Shown: positions 47,290 to 58,959 of the stretch, piece after piece
Layout of the letters: each line of letters starts with the position of its first letter
How positions within the stretch are numbered: the stretch's first letter is position 1
From: Tragulus kanchil
Taxonomy: Eukaryota > Chordata > Mammalia > Artiodactyla > Tragulidae
Assembly: GCA_022376925.1 (NCBI GenBank)
Contig: JAIOJX010000026.1
Coordinates: 254,631,330 to 254,695,329 of the forward strand
DNA length: 64,000 nt
Direction of reading: 5' to 3'
Made by a program: the position numbers and the translations under genes
The notes under the pieces: model-generated
What the model was told of the DNA's origin: nothing
Seen by the model: the letters and a program-made list of their open reading frames with translations, nothing else
Databases searched by the model: none

Positions 47290-48230
47290 TGTTGTGCAGA
47301 TCCAGTTGGTCAATGAATCTTGTTGATTCCGCCTTTAGAATATCTCTTGAATCCATTCGTCTTTCATTTCCCCTACTCAAGTTCAAGCCCTCATCTCTTA
47401 TCCAGAATACAGCAATAGTTTCCTATGAATGCCCCCTCTCTGTCTCCCTCATTAGTTTATTCCATGCTTATCCAATTTATCTTTCTAAAACATATCCATC
47501 TCCTGCTTGAAAATCCTTTATTTTTCCTTAATGTTAGCAGGTTAAAGTCTAAATTTCTTAGAGGGACATCCAAGACCTACTACCATCTGACCATATCTAA
47601 GTCTGCTATGTATAGTTTATGTAGTTAGTGTACTCTGCAACTGTCGGGTGCTTCATTCCGATTGTGGTCTAGGCATTTGGTACCCATAGGGGTTTTTCAG
47701 TGCGGCACAGTCTTGTGTGGTGGCCCTGACTACCCTGTCTCAGCACCCTGACCTCTCAATCTTTTCAGTATACATCCCTCAGTTACATAAATATAATACT
47801 CACCACCAGCCTCTGAATGCGCTATACTAGTGATTTCTCAAGAATATGCTTTTTCAGAGTGTTCTTTCCCCTCTCATTCTCTACTTGTTGAAATCCTTCT
47901 CATATTTCAGGGTCCAGTATAAATGTCAGATACTTGGTGAAGCCTTCTACATTTCCTCCTGTCTTAATTATTCCTTCTTTACTGAGCCTTTTTCCTGCTT
48001 ATACTTTTTACTGTTAAGTTTTCTTCTTTTTCTTCTTCTGAGTTAAAACCTAAGTACAATGAAATGCGCAGATTTTTGAGTGAATCTTTAGGTGAAGTCA
48101 TGTGTTTTTGCCTTACTAAATTATAAGCTCTGATTAAAGAAAAAGGCAAAGACTATGAGTTTGTCTCTTTCCCGCGGAAAAAAGGAGAATCTATTGTATC
48201 TTCAGCACTGAGCCAATCCTGAATATTGTA
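47290..48230 (+). mobile_element. L2 LINE 3' end, sense
   Basis: The order of blocks follows the L2 3' end: 'CTCCTGCTTGAAAATCCTTT', 'GGTTAAAGTCTAAATTTCTT', 'CATCCAAGACCTACTACCAT', later 'GGTCCAGTATAAATGTCAGA', 'GGTGAAGCCTTCTACATTTC' and 'AATTATAAGCTCTGATTAAA'. It is decayed, with frames broken. Confidence 0.6.
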
Positions 48231-49039
48231 TCAGCTGGGATACAGTTCAGCTTCTCTCTTAAGAGATCCACAGTGACAGTGGCTTAAACCAACAAGACAG
48301 ATATTTTGTTTCTTTCATATACTACAGTTCAAAGAATGAAATGTCCAGAGCTGATATGGCAGCTCCACAGTGTCAAGGACCTAGGCATCTTCATTCCTCT
48401 TGTTGTACATCCCCTGTTGTTCCACCGTCCTGGAAGTGTTTCCCTCATCACAAAGTTTCGGGTGACTCACCACAATAAGGAGAAAGGAAGGGAGAGAAGA
48501 AGAGAGCTTGTCTTGGAAGTTACACTTACTTGCTCATGACCAGAGCATAGTTACATGACCACATCAGCTAAAAATCAGGAATATTAGAAGCGCAGAAAAT
48601 GAGTATTGAGAAACAGTTAACATCTAAAGTTTTATATGTGATCTCAGTCTTCACAATAAACCTACAAACTATATATAAGAAAACTAATACTCAGAGAAGC
48701 TATGAGAAGCTAATCATAAGATTGACAAAGATGATATCTTATAGAGGTCCAGAGGGGATACAGGACTTGCCCTTTATTTCATTACCACCATTGCTTCATC
48801 TCAAGCATCATGGGGCAAGCACTTCCCTAATTAATACTATCAGTATTATGCTTAAGAATTGTTACAGATTGGCAGAGTTGTCCTGATTTGGAAGTTAAAG
48901 CTCAACAATGCATAATAAATATATATAATCTGGCCTGTTTTAGTGAAGCATGGATATTTTCTAGCACTAAAAACATTTGTATAGCCATCAGGAACCTTGT
49001 TTTAGAAAGGATGACTATTTGATAGTCAAATAAAGAGAA
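48231..49039. other. Intronic, no gene; MIR-like block
   Basis: 'CTCAGAGAAGCTATGAGAAG' near 48,692 fits a MIR tail (about 48,640-48,780). 'CAGTGGCTTAAACCAACAAG' near 48,277 suggests a further old repeat that I cannot name. The 95-codon frame at 48,599-48,886 reads through the MIR. Confidence 0.4.
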
Positions 49040-49330
49040 TAGGTGAGGTCATTCATACTCATAATTCAAAACTCAAGTCAGATGCCATCTACCTTTCAAA
49101 GCCTTTCTTGAACCTCATAAATATTAGATGCGAGCACTTTTCTTTCCATACTCTAAGCTTTAGATATATCCAGGTACTCATATATATTCTTTAAATTACA
49201 GCTAATGATGCCTTCTTGAGGGTGGGTTTCATGTTTTGTTCTCAGTTCATCAGTGGTGCCCCATCCAGGCTTTGTTTTTTTGTTGTCACTCAGTAAATGC
49301 CGTATTGAATGAAATATCCATCTGGCATCC
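49040..49330 (+). mobile_element. L2 LINE 3' end, sense
   Basis: 'AAGCCTTTCTTGAACCTCAT', 'ATGCCTTCTTGAGGGTGGG' and 'CTCAGTAAATGCCGTATTGA' follow the final part of L2 in order. Confidence 0.55.
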
Positions 49331-51158
49331 TGGGAGAATACTTTGCAACTGGTGTTAATAAACAATTCTTGAACTAAGAATTTCAGAAACTTAGTTCTAG
49401 TCAGTCATTTAGAACTTTGTAATTATATGCAGGTCATTTAACTCTTACTCCAATTTGAGCCTTATCAAATTAAAATATGAATAATAGGAAATGAAGAACT
49501 GATGGGGGAAAAAAAAAAAAAACTTTGTAAAAGGAACACAGTACTAAAGTGGCACTATCCCTAAAGCCCCTGGATGCATCACACACAGCACCTTACATGT
49601 GTTAAGCAACAAGTACTTCATTTTTTTCTCATTTAATGGAATAGCGATGGTATATATTTTATTAAAATCAAAATTTGGCCCTCGTAGTTGATACACCTTT
49701 ACTGGAGCACGGAAATTTTACCAAGGGAAAATAAAATTATCACCCTTGTTCAGGCTGACTTTCCTACTTTGGGACAGTTTCGTTATGAACCAAAGATCAA
49801 TGAAAGAGGAAGCAGTCTGATGCCCACGGATTTTCTTAGTGCTTCCTCCTGGGCAAGCGCATGGTGGACCTGGGAGGCAGAACAGGAGCTTGCTACCCTC
49901 CATTTTCCATCTTACAGGAACTACCCAGAGGAGAAAAGGAACTGCTGTCAAAGGAGGAGAGGTGGGTGTGGCAGGACTACCCTGATTTCAGGAGGATTCC
50001 CCTAGGGGAGAATGCTTTGTATTTTGCCCACCCAGCTCCGGCATCAGTGAGTGAATCTCTGCCTTGTGTAAGTACAAGGAAACTAGCACACCAAATCCAG
50101 AAATAAAGCAACTACCACAGAAGACTTTCCTTAAAATACATTTAAAAGAGTGAAGCCATACCTAGAAGAGTGTTTCCAAGGCAGAGGTGGCTATAGCTGG
50201 GACCTCCTGGGTTTGGAGGATGAGAGTGGCCATTAGATTTGAGTTTGAGCATGTTTATTATAAATAAAACCATTTCCCTGAAGCCTGGCAAGTTTTGAAG
50301 AAGCATACCAAAATGTAATTGAAATGTGACTACCTCTTAAATTGTGAAATCAATTTTGCACTTAACAAATGCTTTAAAAAATAAAGGAACAAGTGGCTTA
50401 AAGTTCAGAGTGTTAATATTTGAAATCTGTCCAATTTAATTAGCTGGGTTCCAAAGACTGTTTCCTTTTGCTCTAGTCATTGTCACTGATCTAACACCCA
50501 AATTTCTTCTTGACTGTGAGATAGAAATTAAATATATCATTTATTTAGTTGTATTGACCTGAATCATATCTTCCCAGCATACATTCATTCTTATTTCAGG
50601 AAGCAGGATGCATCCATGTGGAATTTACTCAGTAACACTTCATAGTGACATTTATGTGATCTAATTCAAGGACCTGAAATGAAGGCTCCACATAATTTAC
50701 TTGCTATGATGCAGCTGCTTTTAGTACTGTATTTACATTTTTAAAAACAAGAATGCACCTTTAGGTGGAACAGACACGCATTTTTTGATTCACAGATGCA
50801 AGAACTGTAGAACAAAGAAGTTTCTTAGAAATCAAATCCAAGCATCTTTTGTTTGAAGAGAGAAACTTGAGTCCAGAATGATTTTAGTAGCCCTGAACTA
50901 AGGTCACAGGGTCAGTCAGTGATAAAACAAAGAACTAGAAAAAAACAAGGACTCTGGTTTGTCACAGATTTTAAAATATAGGTGTGGTTTACATTGACAG
51001 TTTATTATGACATCTGCAGCTTGTTAAGACAATGATAGACAACCACACCACATACCTACTTAAATCATCTAATTTCTGTATAAGCATATTACAGTATCTA
51101 TAGTCCCTGTAGCTCCCTACCCCTATTTTTCTTTTCCTGCTCATATACCTATCTTTAA
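49331..51158. other. Intronic, repeat-poor; no proven gene
   Basis: About 49,680-50,120 is locally richer in G+C and free of repeats I recognise. Two overlapping plus-strand frames (49,688-50,005 and 49,861-50,106) cross it, but the first starts at TTG and neither shows a motif. About 50,760-50,930 is weakly MIR-like. The rest is unassigned. Confidence 0.45.
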
Positions 51159-51173
51159 TCTCATGTGCTTTTT

Positions 51174-51420
51174 TTTTGGTGGGGGGAGGTGGGGAGGGAG
51201 GGGGTCGGGCGTGCCACTTCTGTTGGTCCTTCATTTGTCTATTTTCTGTTGTCGCAGAGCACCAGCTCTGGGCGCATGTGCTCCAGAGCTCCAGCTTGGT
51301 AGTTGGACACATCGGTCCAGCCGCTCCGCGGCATGTGAGATCTTCCCAGGCCAGGGATCTAACCGGCGTCCCTTGCACTGCAAGGCAGTGTCCCTACCCA
51401 GTGGACCACCAGGGAAGCCC
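51174..51420 (-). mobile_element. tRNA-Glu SINE, antisense
   Basis: It reads in reverse from a T-rich, G-rich tail ('GTGCCACTTCTGTTGGTCCT') to the head ('ACCACCAGGGAAGCCC'). A 15-bp target-site duplication, TCTCATGTGCTTTTT, lies at 51,159-51,173 and 51,421-51,435. The body has an internal deletion relative to the 18.6 kb copy, losing the CACACGGGCC block. Confidence 0.85.
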
Positions 51421-51707
51421 TCTCATGTGCTTTTTAAAGCCACCTTAGATTGTTTTTTGAATGTTAATAGTGTCTAAATAAATATTCAAAGTGTTGCTTT
51501 GTGCTAATGCTAATTCCTCTTGTTTCCATAGTGTCTATGCTATGTTAGAGATACCAACATATTAATTATCTTAACAGGATTTCATCTTTCCCATCTATCA
51601 GAGAGAGCAGTAAAAACAGACTTCCTAAGTGGAATGCCTAAAAAAATATCACTGTCATTGCTTCACAGGGTAAAGACCCTGTGATCCCCATAATAAAGTC
51701 CACAAAA

Positions 51708-53755
51708 ATTATTTTTATCTAGCTTAGAAAATGACTTAGCAATATGTGTAGTATCTTAAAGACTGGCTGATAAGATTGAAATATTACCGAAGTATTTATT
51801 TAAGGGCATTGTGACTTATGGTCTCAAGTGCCTTCAGTGAGAAAAGAATAGCCTTTTCAACGAATGATACCAGGGCAACTGGCTTGCCACATTCAGGGTC
51901 CATAAATCTGGACCCCTACCCATACCATATTACACGGATTAACTCAGTACAGATCAAAGATAACAATGTAAAAGCTAGAATTATAAATTATAAAACACAG
52001 GTGAAAGTCTGTGTGTTCTTGGATTAGGCAATGGTTTCTTAGATATGAAAAACCCAAGAACAAAGAGAAATAGATTAATTGGACTTCATCAAAATTAAGA
52101 AGTTTGTAGTAGGTACAGAGTTTCTGTGATGATAAAAATGTTCTGTGATTAGATATTGGTGATGGTTGAAAAACATTGTAAATAAACTTAAAACCACGTA
52201 AGTATATACTTTAAAATGGTGAATTTCTGTTATATGAATTATAGCTTAATGTAAAATCTGGAAATCAGGTATACACAAAGATAAAATGTTTTGAAAGATT
52301 AGAGACTGATATTATGAAGGATTTCCAGTCATAAAGGAGTGAAATAATTTGGTAACCCCGTATGACTGTTGGACAGCTTTGTCTATTCTATGGCTTTCAG
52401 AGGATTAAGAGAAAGGCCTTGTGATGTGGTTTTTACAGCTTGACAAGAAGGATCAGTCATTAGGTGACCCTATGCTCACAATCAGGGAATGTCTTTAGAG
52501 ATGTACTGCAAATTGAGATAAAATGAAATTGCCACCACTGAGGAAATCACCTGTAGTTCAGAAATAAAGAAGTTAGAAAACTAATAGAGAGTAGGGATAG
52601 GATGGGATGTGATTTTTCTTTTTTAATGTACAATCCAACAGTAGCTTTCCCTAGATTTTGTGCTAAAATAAGAGCATTTTCACACATTTTAATTGCTATG
52701 TGATAACAACAGTGTGAACTCCATCCACAAACATTATTTTTATCTAGCTTAGAAAATGACTTAGCAATATGTGTAGTATCTTAAAGACTGGCTGATAAGA
52801 TTGAAATATTACAGTATTTATTTAAGGGCATTGTGACTTATGGTCTCAAGTGCCTTCAGTGAGAAAAGAATAGCCTTTTCAACGAATGATACCAGGGCAA
52901 CTGGCTTGCCACATTCAGGGTCCATAAATCTGGACCCCTACCCATACCATATTACACGGATTAACTCAGTACAGATCAAAGATAACAATGTAAAAGCTAG
53001 AATTATAAATTATAAAACACAGGTGAAAGTCTGTGTGTTCTTGGATTAGGCAATGGTTTCTTAGATATGAAAACCCAAGAACAAAGAGAAATAGATTAAT
53101 TGGACTTCATCAAAATTAAGAAGTTTGTAGTAGGTACAGAGTTTCTGTGATGATAAAAATGTTCTGTGATTAGATATTGGTGATGGTTGAAAAACATTGT
53201 AAATAAACTTAAAACCACGTAAGTATATACTTTAAAATGGTGAATTTCTGTTATATGAATTATAGCTTAATGTAAAATCTGGAAATCAGGTATACACAAA
53301 GATAAAATGTTTTGAAAGATTAGAGACTGATATTATGAAGGATTTCCAGTCATAAAGGAGTGAAATAATTTGGTAACCCCGTATGACTGTTGGACAGCTT
53401 TGTCTATTCTATGGCTTTCAGAGGATTAAGAGAAAGGCCTTGTGATGTGGTTTTTACAGCTTGACAAGAAGGATCAGTCATTAGGTGACCCTATGCTCAG
53501 AATCAGGGAATGTCTTTAGAGATGTACTGCAAATTGAGATAAAATGAAATTGCCACCACTGAGGAAATCACCTGTAGTTCAGAAATAAAGAAGTTAGAAA
53601 ACTAATAGAGAGAGGGATAGGATGGGATGTGATTTTTCTTTTTTAATGTACAATCCAACAGTAGCTTTCCCTAGATTTTGTGCTAAAATAAGAGCATTTT
53701 CACACATTTTAATTGCTATGTGATAACAACAGTGTGAACTCCATCCACAAACATT
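51708..53755 (+). repeat. Direct duplication 11: about 1,024 bp, two copies
   Basis: Copy 1 is 51,708-52,732 and copy 2 is 52,733-53,755, abutting, with similar 'CCACAAA' sequence before both starts. The offset falls from 1,025 to 1,020 through three small indels ('TTACCGAAGT' against 'TTACAGT', an A, and 'GAGAGTAGG' against 'GAGAGAGG'), plus one C/G change near 52,480 and 53,500. Confidence 0.92.
51840..52260 (+). mobile_element. Old L1 3' end, sense
   Basis: 'GGCAATGGTTTCTTAGATAT', 'AATTGGACTTCATCAAAATT', then 'TTGGTGATGGTTGAAAAACA' and 'ACTTTAAAATGGTGAATTTC' follow the tail of an old L1. A copy at about 52,862-53,280 comes from duplication 11. The 69-codon frame in both copies is part of it. 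Confidence 0.7.
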
Positions 53756-54074
53756 TATTATCTACTTAATTTGCTCTAATTTCAGTATGTAAGCATTCAC
53801 CTTGTAAGTGGGAGTAACTGTCCATTTAGTATAAAGAAATCCCTTCTCACATTGCTAATCCTGTTGTGCATTTCTGTAATAAAAGATTAATAAATGGCCT
53901 TTTATGTTTATCCATTTGGAGTTTACGGAATACCATTTGCAAAGTAGCATATGAACTGAAACCCTAATTGCTCCTTAAACATTCATAACGAATATTTTTA
54001 AATTGTAGAAGTTAAGGTTTCACAATATTCCAGGACGTTGTATGAGACTTTTTTTGCCTTTATAAAACTTTATA

Positions 54075-54318
54075 AGGATTTCCTTGATGGTCCAGTGGTT
54101 AAGAATCTGCCTTTCAATGAAGGGGATGTGGGTTCGATCCCTGGTTCGGGAACTAAGATCCCACACATCGCAGAGCAGCTAAGCCTTCATGCTACAGTGA
54201 CTGAAGTCTGTGGCTCTGGAGCCCAGGCACCACAACTAGAGAGTCTGTGTGCTGCAATGAAGGATCTCACATGCAACAAATTAGACCTGACACAGCCAAA
54301 TAAATAAATATATTTTTT
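54075..54318 (+). mobile_element. CHR-2-like tRNA SINE
   Basis: The head 'TGATGGTCCAGTGGTTAAGA' and B box 'GGTTCGATCCC' (54,131-54,141) are followed by an older CHR-2 body with ACAACTA units and an (AAATA)n tail. The 11-bp target-site duplication 'AAAACTTTATA' lies at 54,064-54,074 and 54,319-54,329. It stops only about 150 bases upstream of the TANK coding exon. Confidence 0.85.
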
Positions 54319-54476
54319 AAAACTTTATAGTACTTGATTCTATAATATTCATGATAAACCACACAGAACAGTCTCTGAGGCATGTTTTTAAAATGAGATT
54401 TGTACTAATTAGTAACCATCTAAATAGTTCCACACAAAATATTTTCCAGACCTGTCATTTACTCCATCGTTTATAG

Positions 54477-54498
54477 TGATGCAACAGGACAGAGAGGA
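54477..54498 (+). other. TANK: 5' UTR part of TANK exon 2
   Basis: The exon starts after an acceptor with a modest pyrimidine tract ending TTTATAG at 54,476. Twenty-two untranslated bases precede the start codon. The start context GGA-ATG-G has G at -3 and G at +4, which is favourable. Confidence 0.8.
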
Positions 54499-54597
54499 AT
54501 GGATAAAAACATTGGCGAGCAACTCAATAAAGCTTATGAAGCCTTTCGACAGGCATGCATGGATAGAGATTCTGCAGTAAAAGAACTACAGCAAAAG
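54499..54597 (+). CDS. TANK: TANK first coding exon (residues 1-33)
   Basis: TANK (I-TRAF) is a cytosolic adaptor that binds TRAF proteins and the kinases TBK1 and IKK-epsilon, tuning NF-kappa-B and type I interferon signalling. The exon encodes 33 residues starting MDKNIGEQLN and ending AVKELQQK, which I recognise as the TANK N-terminus. The segment is charged and heptad-like and begins the N-terminal coiled coil. The phase-0 exon ends at 54,597, with the donor GTATGTG following, and the acceptor TTTATAG ends at 54,476. The full protein is about 425 residues in human, so this is under a tenth of it. The rest, including the zinc-finger-like C-terminus, lies beyond 64,000. No damage is visible. 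The exon is present once and lies outside every duplication. Confidence 0.95.
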
Positions 54598-56886
54598 GTA
54601 TGTGCTTTCGATTTTGAAAGTTGTTATTTATCCTGGTAAATGGAATTTGAATCTTTCACAATGGAAAATATTATATTGTTAGAAAGAACTGTTTTGTTTG
54701 TTCTCATGGCATCAGGAGTGTTTTCAGTCGACATTGTATATATTCACTTACCCTTCTTATTCATTCATCTCAGTTATAAAGATTTGTACTTTCTCTTAAT
54801 TATAGTTAAGAAATATATTCTAGATGATTTTTTTTCTGTCACTTTTTGAAGTAATATGTAGAGATTACACACAAGGAGAATTCTTCTTTTTCAAATGAAT
54901 ATGGGAAGTCTGATGGTTCTTGCATTTGTTCTCACAGTCAGTGGCTTAAAAATTAACTGTTTTGGAATAAAAACAAAGATGTATAAAAAAAAAAAAAGAA
55001 AGAACTAAGGAAAGAAGATACATTAAGAGATTAAATTTGAGGATTTTATTTGCTAATTTTAATAAAAAATCAGTGTAATCTATGGAAATAATTCATAAGA
55101 TGATTATATTTAGGAAAATAAGAATGTTACCCTCCATGATTAATTTTTAAGGAAAATGACCAAAAAAGTTAAAGTATCACTATCTCAGAGAGTTTATATA
55201 TATATATAGATATATATATATATAGTTATTTGGTTGACAAGAAAGCTATGCAAATCTTAAAATACCCTGGAACTAAATTTGTTCTTAATTTATAATAGTC
55301 TTCTTTTCTTTAGCTGTAACTGTTAAAAATAAACAATTATTGCAGTGAAATTTTTAATGACTTACCAGAAGTTTCAGCTTTATAAAATACTCCTGTATAC
55401 ATAAAATTTCTACTTAGTATTTTCCGTTTCAAAAGAAAGTAAATTGGAAGAAAGTTATATCCAAGCAAAAATTACCTGGACTGCTAGTTCCAGTTGTGTC
55501 TTTTAATGGTCTATGATAAGGTTTTCACCAGTCTTCAGCAAAATGAGAAAAATAAGAATAAGGTAATGAATTTCTTATAATGATAAATTTATTCCATTTA
55601 AAATTCTGTCCTTTATTCTGATACTGTTTCTCTGTTTCTGTACTGTCAGACTAAAGAGCAAGATTTTATTAACATGCACATTTATTGAATGATGATCATA
55701 GAGGGTTTCTTTTAACTTGTTTAGTATCATTACTTAGTGTTTTGGGAATCCCCAGTACACCCACACAGTCTGTGATTTTCTAAAAGGATTCACAGGACTT
55801 AGTATACTGTCATATTCAGAGCTAAGATTTATTACAGAGTAAAGAAACACAGCCAGGTCATTAATGGAAAAAGGCACGAGGTAGAGTCCAAAGGAATCCA
55901 TGTGCAAGTTTCCTACACTATTTCCCTTCTGAAATAGAGGGTCACACAGTGCACCCTCTCTCCAGCTTCAGAAATTCACTCAGCATACAGTCAGTGCTTT
56001 GGCATGGGGAACTCCATTTGAGACTCAAGATTTTGGGGCTTTTTTAAGGGCTGGTTACATAGGCATCCTCTGTCAGAATTCACCATAAATCTCATGGTAG
56101 TCTAAGTAGGTTGGCACAGGACTTAGAATCTTATCACTTAAGAAATGTTTTCAAAGATTACATTCCCAGATGTCAGCCAAGGGCCACGTTGCAAATAGGC
56201 CTTTTCTGAAGATAAATAGCTTAAGATCTGTTATGTTAAACTATTTCTATACAGGTTGTTGAAAGTGGAGGATATTATGTTGGATCCCTCAATTAAAAAA
56301 AATTTTTTTACTAGCTTGTGAAATTCTGGAGTCTAAGAAATATGCAAACCATGTAGTTTGTAGTTTTCTTCCATAAGTATAGGAGCTACACAATTCTCCT
56401 TCTTCCTCTATTTGATACATCTACTACAAACCTAGCTGTTATACATTCTGCAGTGCGTTCCTCAGAAATTACCATTATTCTTTGTGATTCTCATGTTGAT
56501 TTACAGAAGAATATTCCTGGTTATATAGGTAAACAGTGGTCTAGAGATTTTCAGTAGGGATGCTTAAGAGAAACAGAGATAGGGTAGTGCCAGATACTTT
56601 CTTGGTTATTGAAACAAGTTTAGAATTTGGGTTTGTTTTCCTTTCCAGTTCATGTATAAGGTATAATCACGTTTTTAAAAATGTAACAAACTCCTAGGTT
56701 TTATTCTTATTATTTTCATATTAGGTTCATTAAGAAACTGCAACAATGCTGTGCCTGTTCTAGGAAAATTGGGAAATACAAAATTAGAAATATGAATATT
56801 GAGATATTCATGGGCTAAGATAGAAATAGATATTTCTGTATCTCCTCATCTTTCTGCACTGGCCAGTAGTAAACAACTGAAAACTT
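54598..56886 (+). other. TANK: TANK intron 2, first part; unassigned
   Basis: A (TA)n microsatellite lies at about 55,193-55,223. About 55,740-56,230 may be an old LTR or other retroelement remnant, but I cannot name it. No further coding exon is visible. Readthrough of exon 2 stops 16 codons past the donor. Confidence 0.5.
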
Positions 56887-57157
56887 TTTTTTGGCCTCTC
56901 TTGTTGATTTTTTTTTTAATCGATTTATTTTCATCCATCTTTATTCTTTGGCCTGTGTGGGTCTCCCATCACAGTGGCCTCTCTCGTTGCAGAGCACCGT
57001 CTCTGGGCTCACGCGTTCCAGAGCGCTGGCCTGTAATTGGGCACACCGGTCCTGCCATTCTGCGGCGTGTGGGATCTTCCCAGGCCAGGGGTCTAACCGG
57101 CACCTCTTGCAATGCAAGGCAGACTCTCTACCCCCACTGGACCACTAGGGAAGCCCT
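56887..57157 (-). mobile_element. tRNA-Glu SINE, antisense
   Basis: It reads in reverse from 'ATTTATTTTCATCCATCTTT' and 'TTCTTTGGCCTGTGTGGGTC' to the head ending 'CACTAGGGAAGCCC'. Short matching flanks (AAACTTTT near 56,881 and 57,161) may be its target-site duplication. It shares the unfamiliar body with the 18.6 kb copy. The 125- and 85-codon frames here are shadows of it. Confidence 0.82.
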
Positions 57158-58397
57158 GGAAACTTTTATAATTTAATCTCTGCCATGGAAGAAACCTTTA
57201 CTCACAGTAGCAATTATCCTAAAGAGGGGAAAGGAAAATATTTTTTGTGTTTCTCAAGAATGGAAGAAGAAAAAATGTATACTGTACATTTTTATATGTT
57301 AAGCTCTTAACTATTCTGATTTATTTAAGAAGCATTATTGAGTGTCTTTTTTGTACTGGATAGGCTGTTGTCAGTGAATAAATACTGATGTTTAGGATCT
57401 TCTGTTTTCATAATGAAGCATGAAAGTGGGTAGCTGGGATATGATTGAGGAATTCAGGGAACTCTTTAAGACAAGAGCACTTCTCCCAGAATGGTGATAG
57501 GTTTCAGAGCATTTAGAGAGAGTGTTGTGAAAGGAAGAGCAAAAATTCTTGAATGTAACGAAATGACTAGTATCTTGAAAGAGTAACTGTTTTAAGGAAA
57601 GACTGGTATAATTAAAATACCTTGTGAATGGCCTTTTGCTAACTTTAAAGGAATAATGGCCCCCCAAAATTTGTTCACCTACGTCTAACTCCATTGCCCA
57701 GCCCCTGTGGCTTGCTATAACACTAGAGAGCTTCATATGTGGGGGTTACAGAGGCACCTGTAATTATTAGGAAACAACATAATTATTCCCATTTTAATGT
57801 GAGATGTCAGGCTTGCTGAAATTCAAATTTATTGGCCATTATATTCTCTGTAGTATAATGAAATGAATTTAGACATTTGGTCTCATTCATTACATTTTTT
57901 TAAATTAACTTTTTTCTAAAACATTTTTGTGAGAAAGCATGCATAGGTCCTTTTGACATTTTTTGGATTTTATTTTAGGGAGTATTTATTGTTTTGTAAA
58001 TTAAAGAATCAAATGTGCCAAGTGTTAATCACTGATTTGTCCTTTTCTATCTACTCCCACAAATGAGACTGAACTTTGAAAAGTTCATTTGAGCTAGGTA
58101 GTCCCCATTCAAAATTTTAATAATAAGATGACATTTTCAGACTTCTAGTATGAGAGGATAAGAACAAATACCATTTCTACCACTTCAAAGATTTTCAGCC
58201 TGGAAGAATGAAAGATTGATAATGCGACCACATAAAAAGAGAATGGTGCTTTTGATAAAGGAGGTTACTTGATTTGATCTGGTATTTTGAGTTCAGGAAT
58301 TAGAAGATCACTGGGGAAGATTATCAGCAGGCTATTGAGTTATGGATCTTTGAGGTAAAGTACCGGTTGAAAATATAAATTTGGGAATCATCTTTGT
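57158..58397. other. Intronic, mostly unassigned
   Basis: About 57,650-57,780 ('CCCCCCAAAATTTGTTCACC', then 'CACCTGTAATTATTAGG') resembles an old mammalian repeat I cannot name. The 114-codon minus frame at 57,392-57,736 partly lies in it and has no recognisable motif. Nothing else is seen. Confidence 0.45.
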
Positions 58398-58412
58398 AGA
58401 GATGATACTTGG

Positions 58413-58751
58413 GGCTTCCCCTGGTGGTCCAGTGGGTAAGGACACCGCCTTGCAGTGCAAGGGGCGCTGGTTCGATCCCTGGCCTGGTAAGACCCCACGT
58501 GCTGCGAAGCGGCTGGACTGATGTGTCCAGTTACCGAGCCGGAGCTCTGGCGTGCGTGCGCCCAGAGCCAGCGCTCTGCGACAAGAGAGGCCACCGCGAT
58601 GGGAGGCCCACACGGGCCAAAGAACAAAGACAGATGAAAATAGAGAAATGGAAGACCAATAGAAGTGGCCCACCCATCCCCCTCCCTCCCCACCCCACCC
58701 CCGAAAAGAAAAATTAAAAAAAAGAGAGAGATGATAAATAAAAAAAGAGAG
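58413..58751 (+). mobile_element. Young tRNA-Glu SINE, unfamiliar subfamily
   Basis: A nearly identical body to the copies at 18,566 and 43,037: B box 'GGTTCGATCCC' at 58,469-58,479, 'GAGCCGGAGCTCTGG', 'ACACGGGCCAAAGAACAAAG', 'CCAATAGAAGTGGCC', then a C-rich tail and A-rich end. The perfect 15-bp target-site duplication 'AGAGATGATACTTGG' lies at 58,398-58,412 and 58,752-58,766. The tail also holds a second 'AGAGAGATGATAAATA', possibly slippage. Confidence 0.9.
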
Positions 58752-58959
58752 AGAGATGATACTTGGAGTGATAGGAAAAGGAGGTACCGAAGAGTAAGAG
58801 AATAGAGCTAATGAAGATGAGAAGCAAGAAAATAACTTTGCAGAAGTTGCCTGGCCTTCTGAAAAGGCCCCAGAAAATGTGTTCTGAGTTAGTCGGACTG
58901 TGCTTCCAAATATTAAACTTAAATAATTGGTTTATTGAATGACCGTAGCAAGATGATAA

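Larger units (their letters stand above)
28729..54476 (+). other. TANK: TANK intron 1 (predicted)
   Basis: It is bounded by the donor GTGAGTAAG at 28,729 and the acceptor ending TTTATAG at 54,476. The length of about 25.7 kb is inflated by six duplications (about 6 kb). It contains transposon remnants, listed separately, and no coding exon I recognise. A repeat-poor patch near 49,680-50,120 is the best place to look for an alternative exon or enhancer. Confidence 0.65.

Noticed and set aside
54131..54141. Pol III B-box motifs suggesting tRNA genes
   Set aside because: They belong to SINE heads followed by SINE bodies. None of the copies keeps a full tRNA cloverleaf.
55740..56230. Possible old LTR remnant
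   Set aside because: Some phrases recall ancient LTR repeats, but no paired LTR, TG...CA ends or internal region could be supported, so no family is named.
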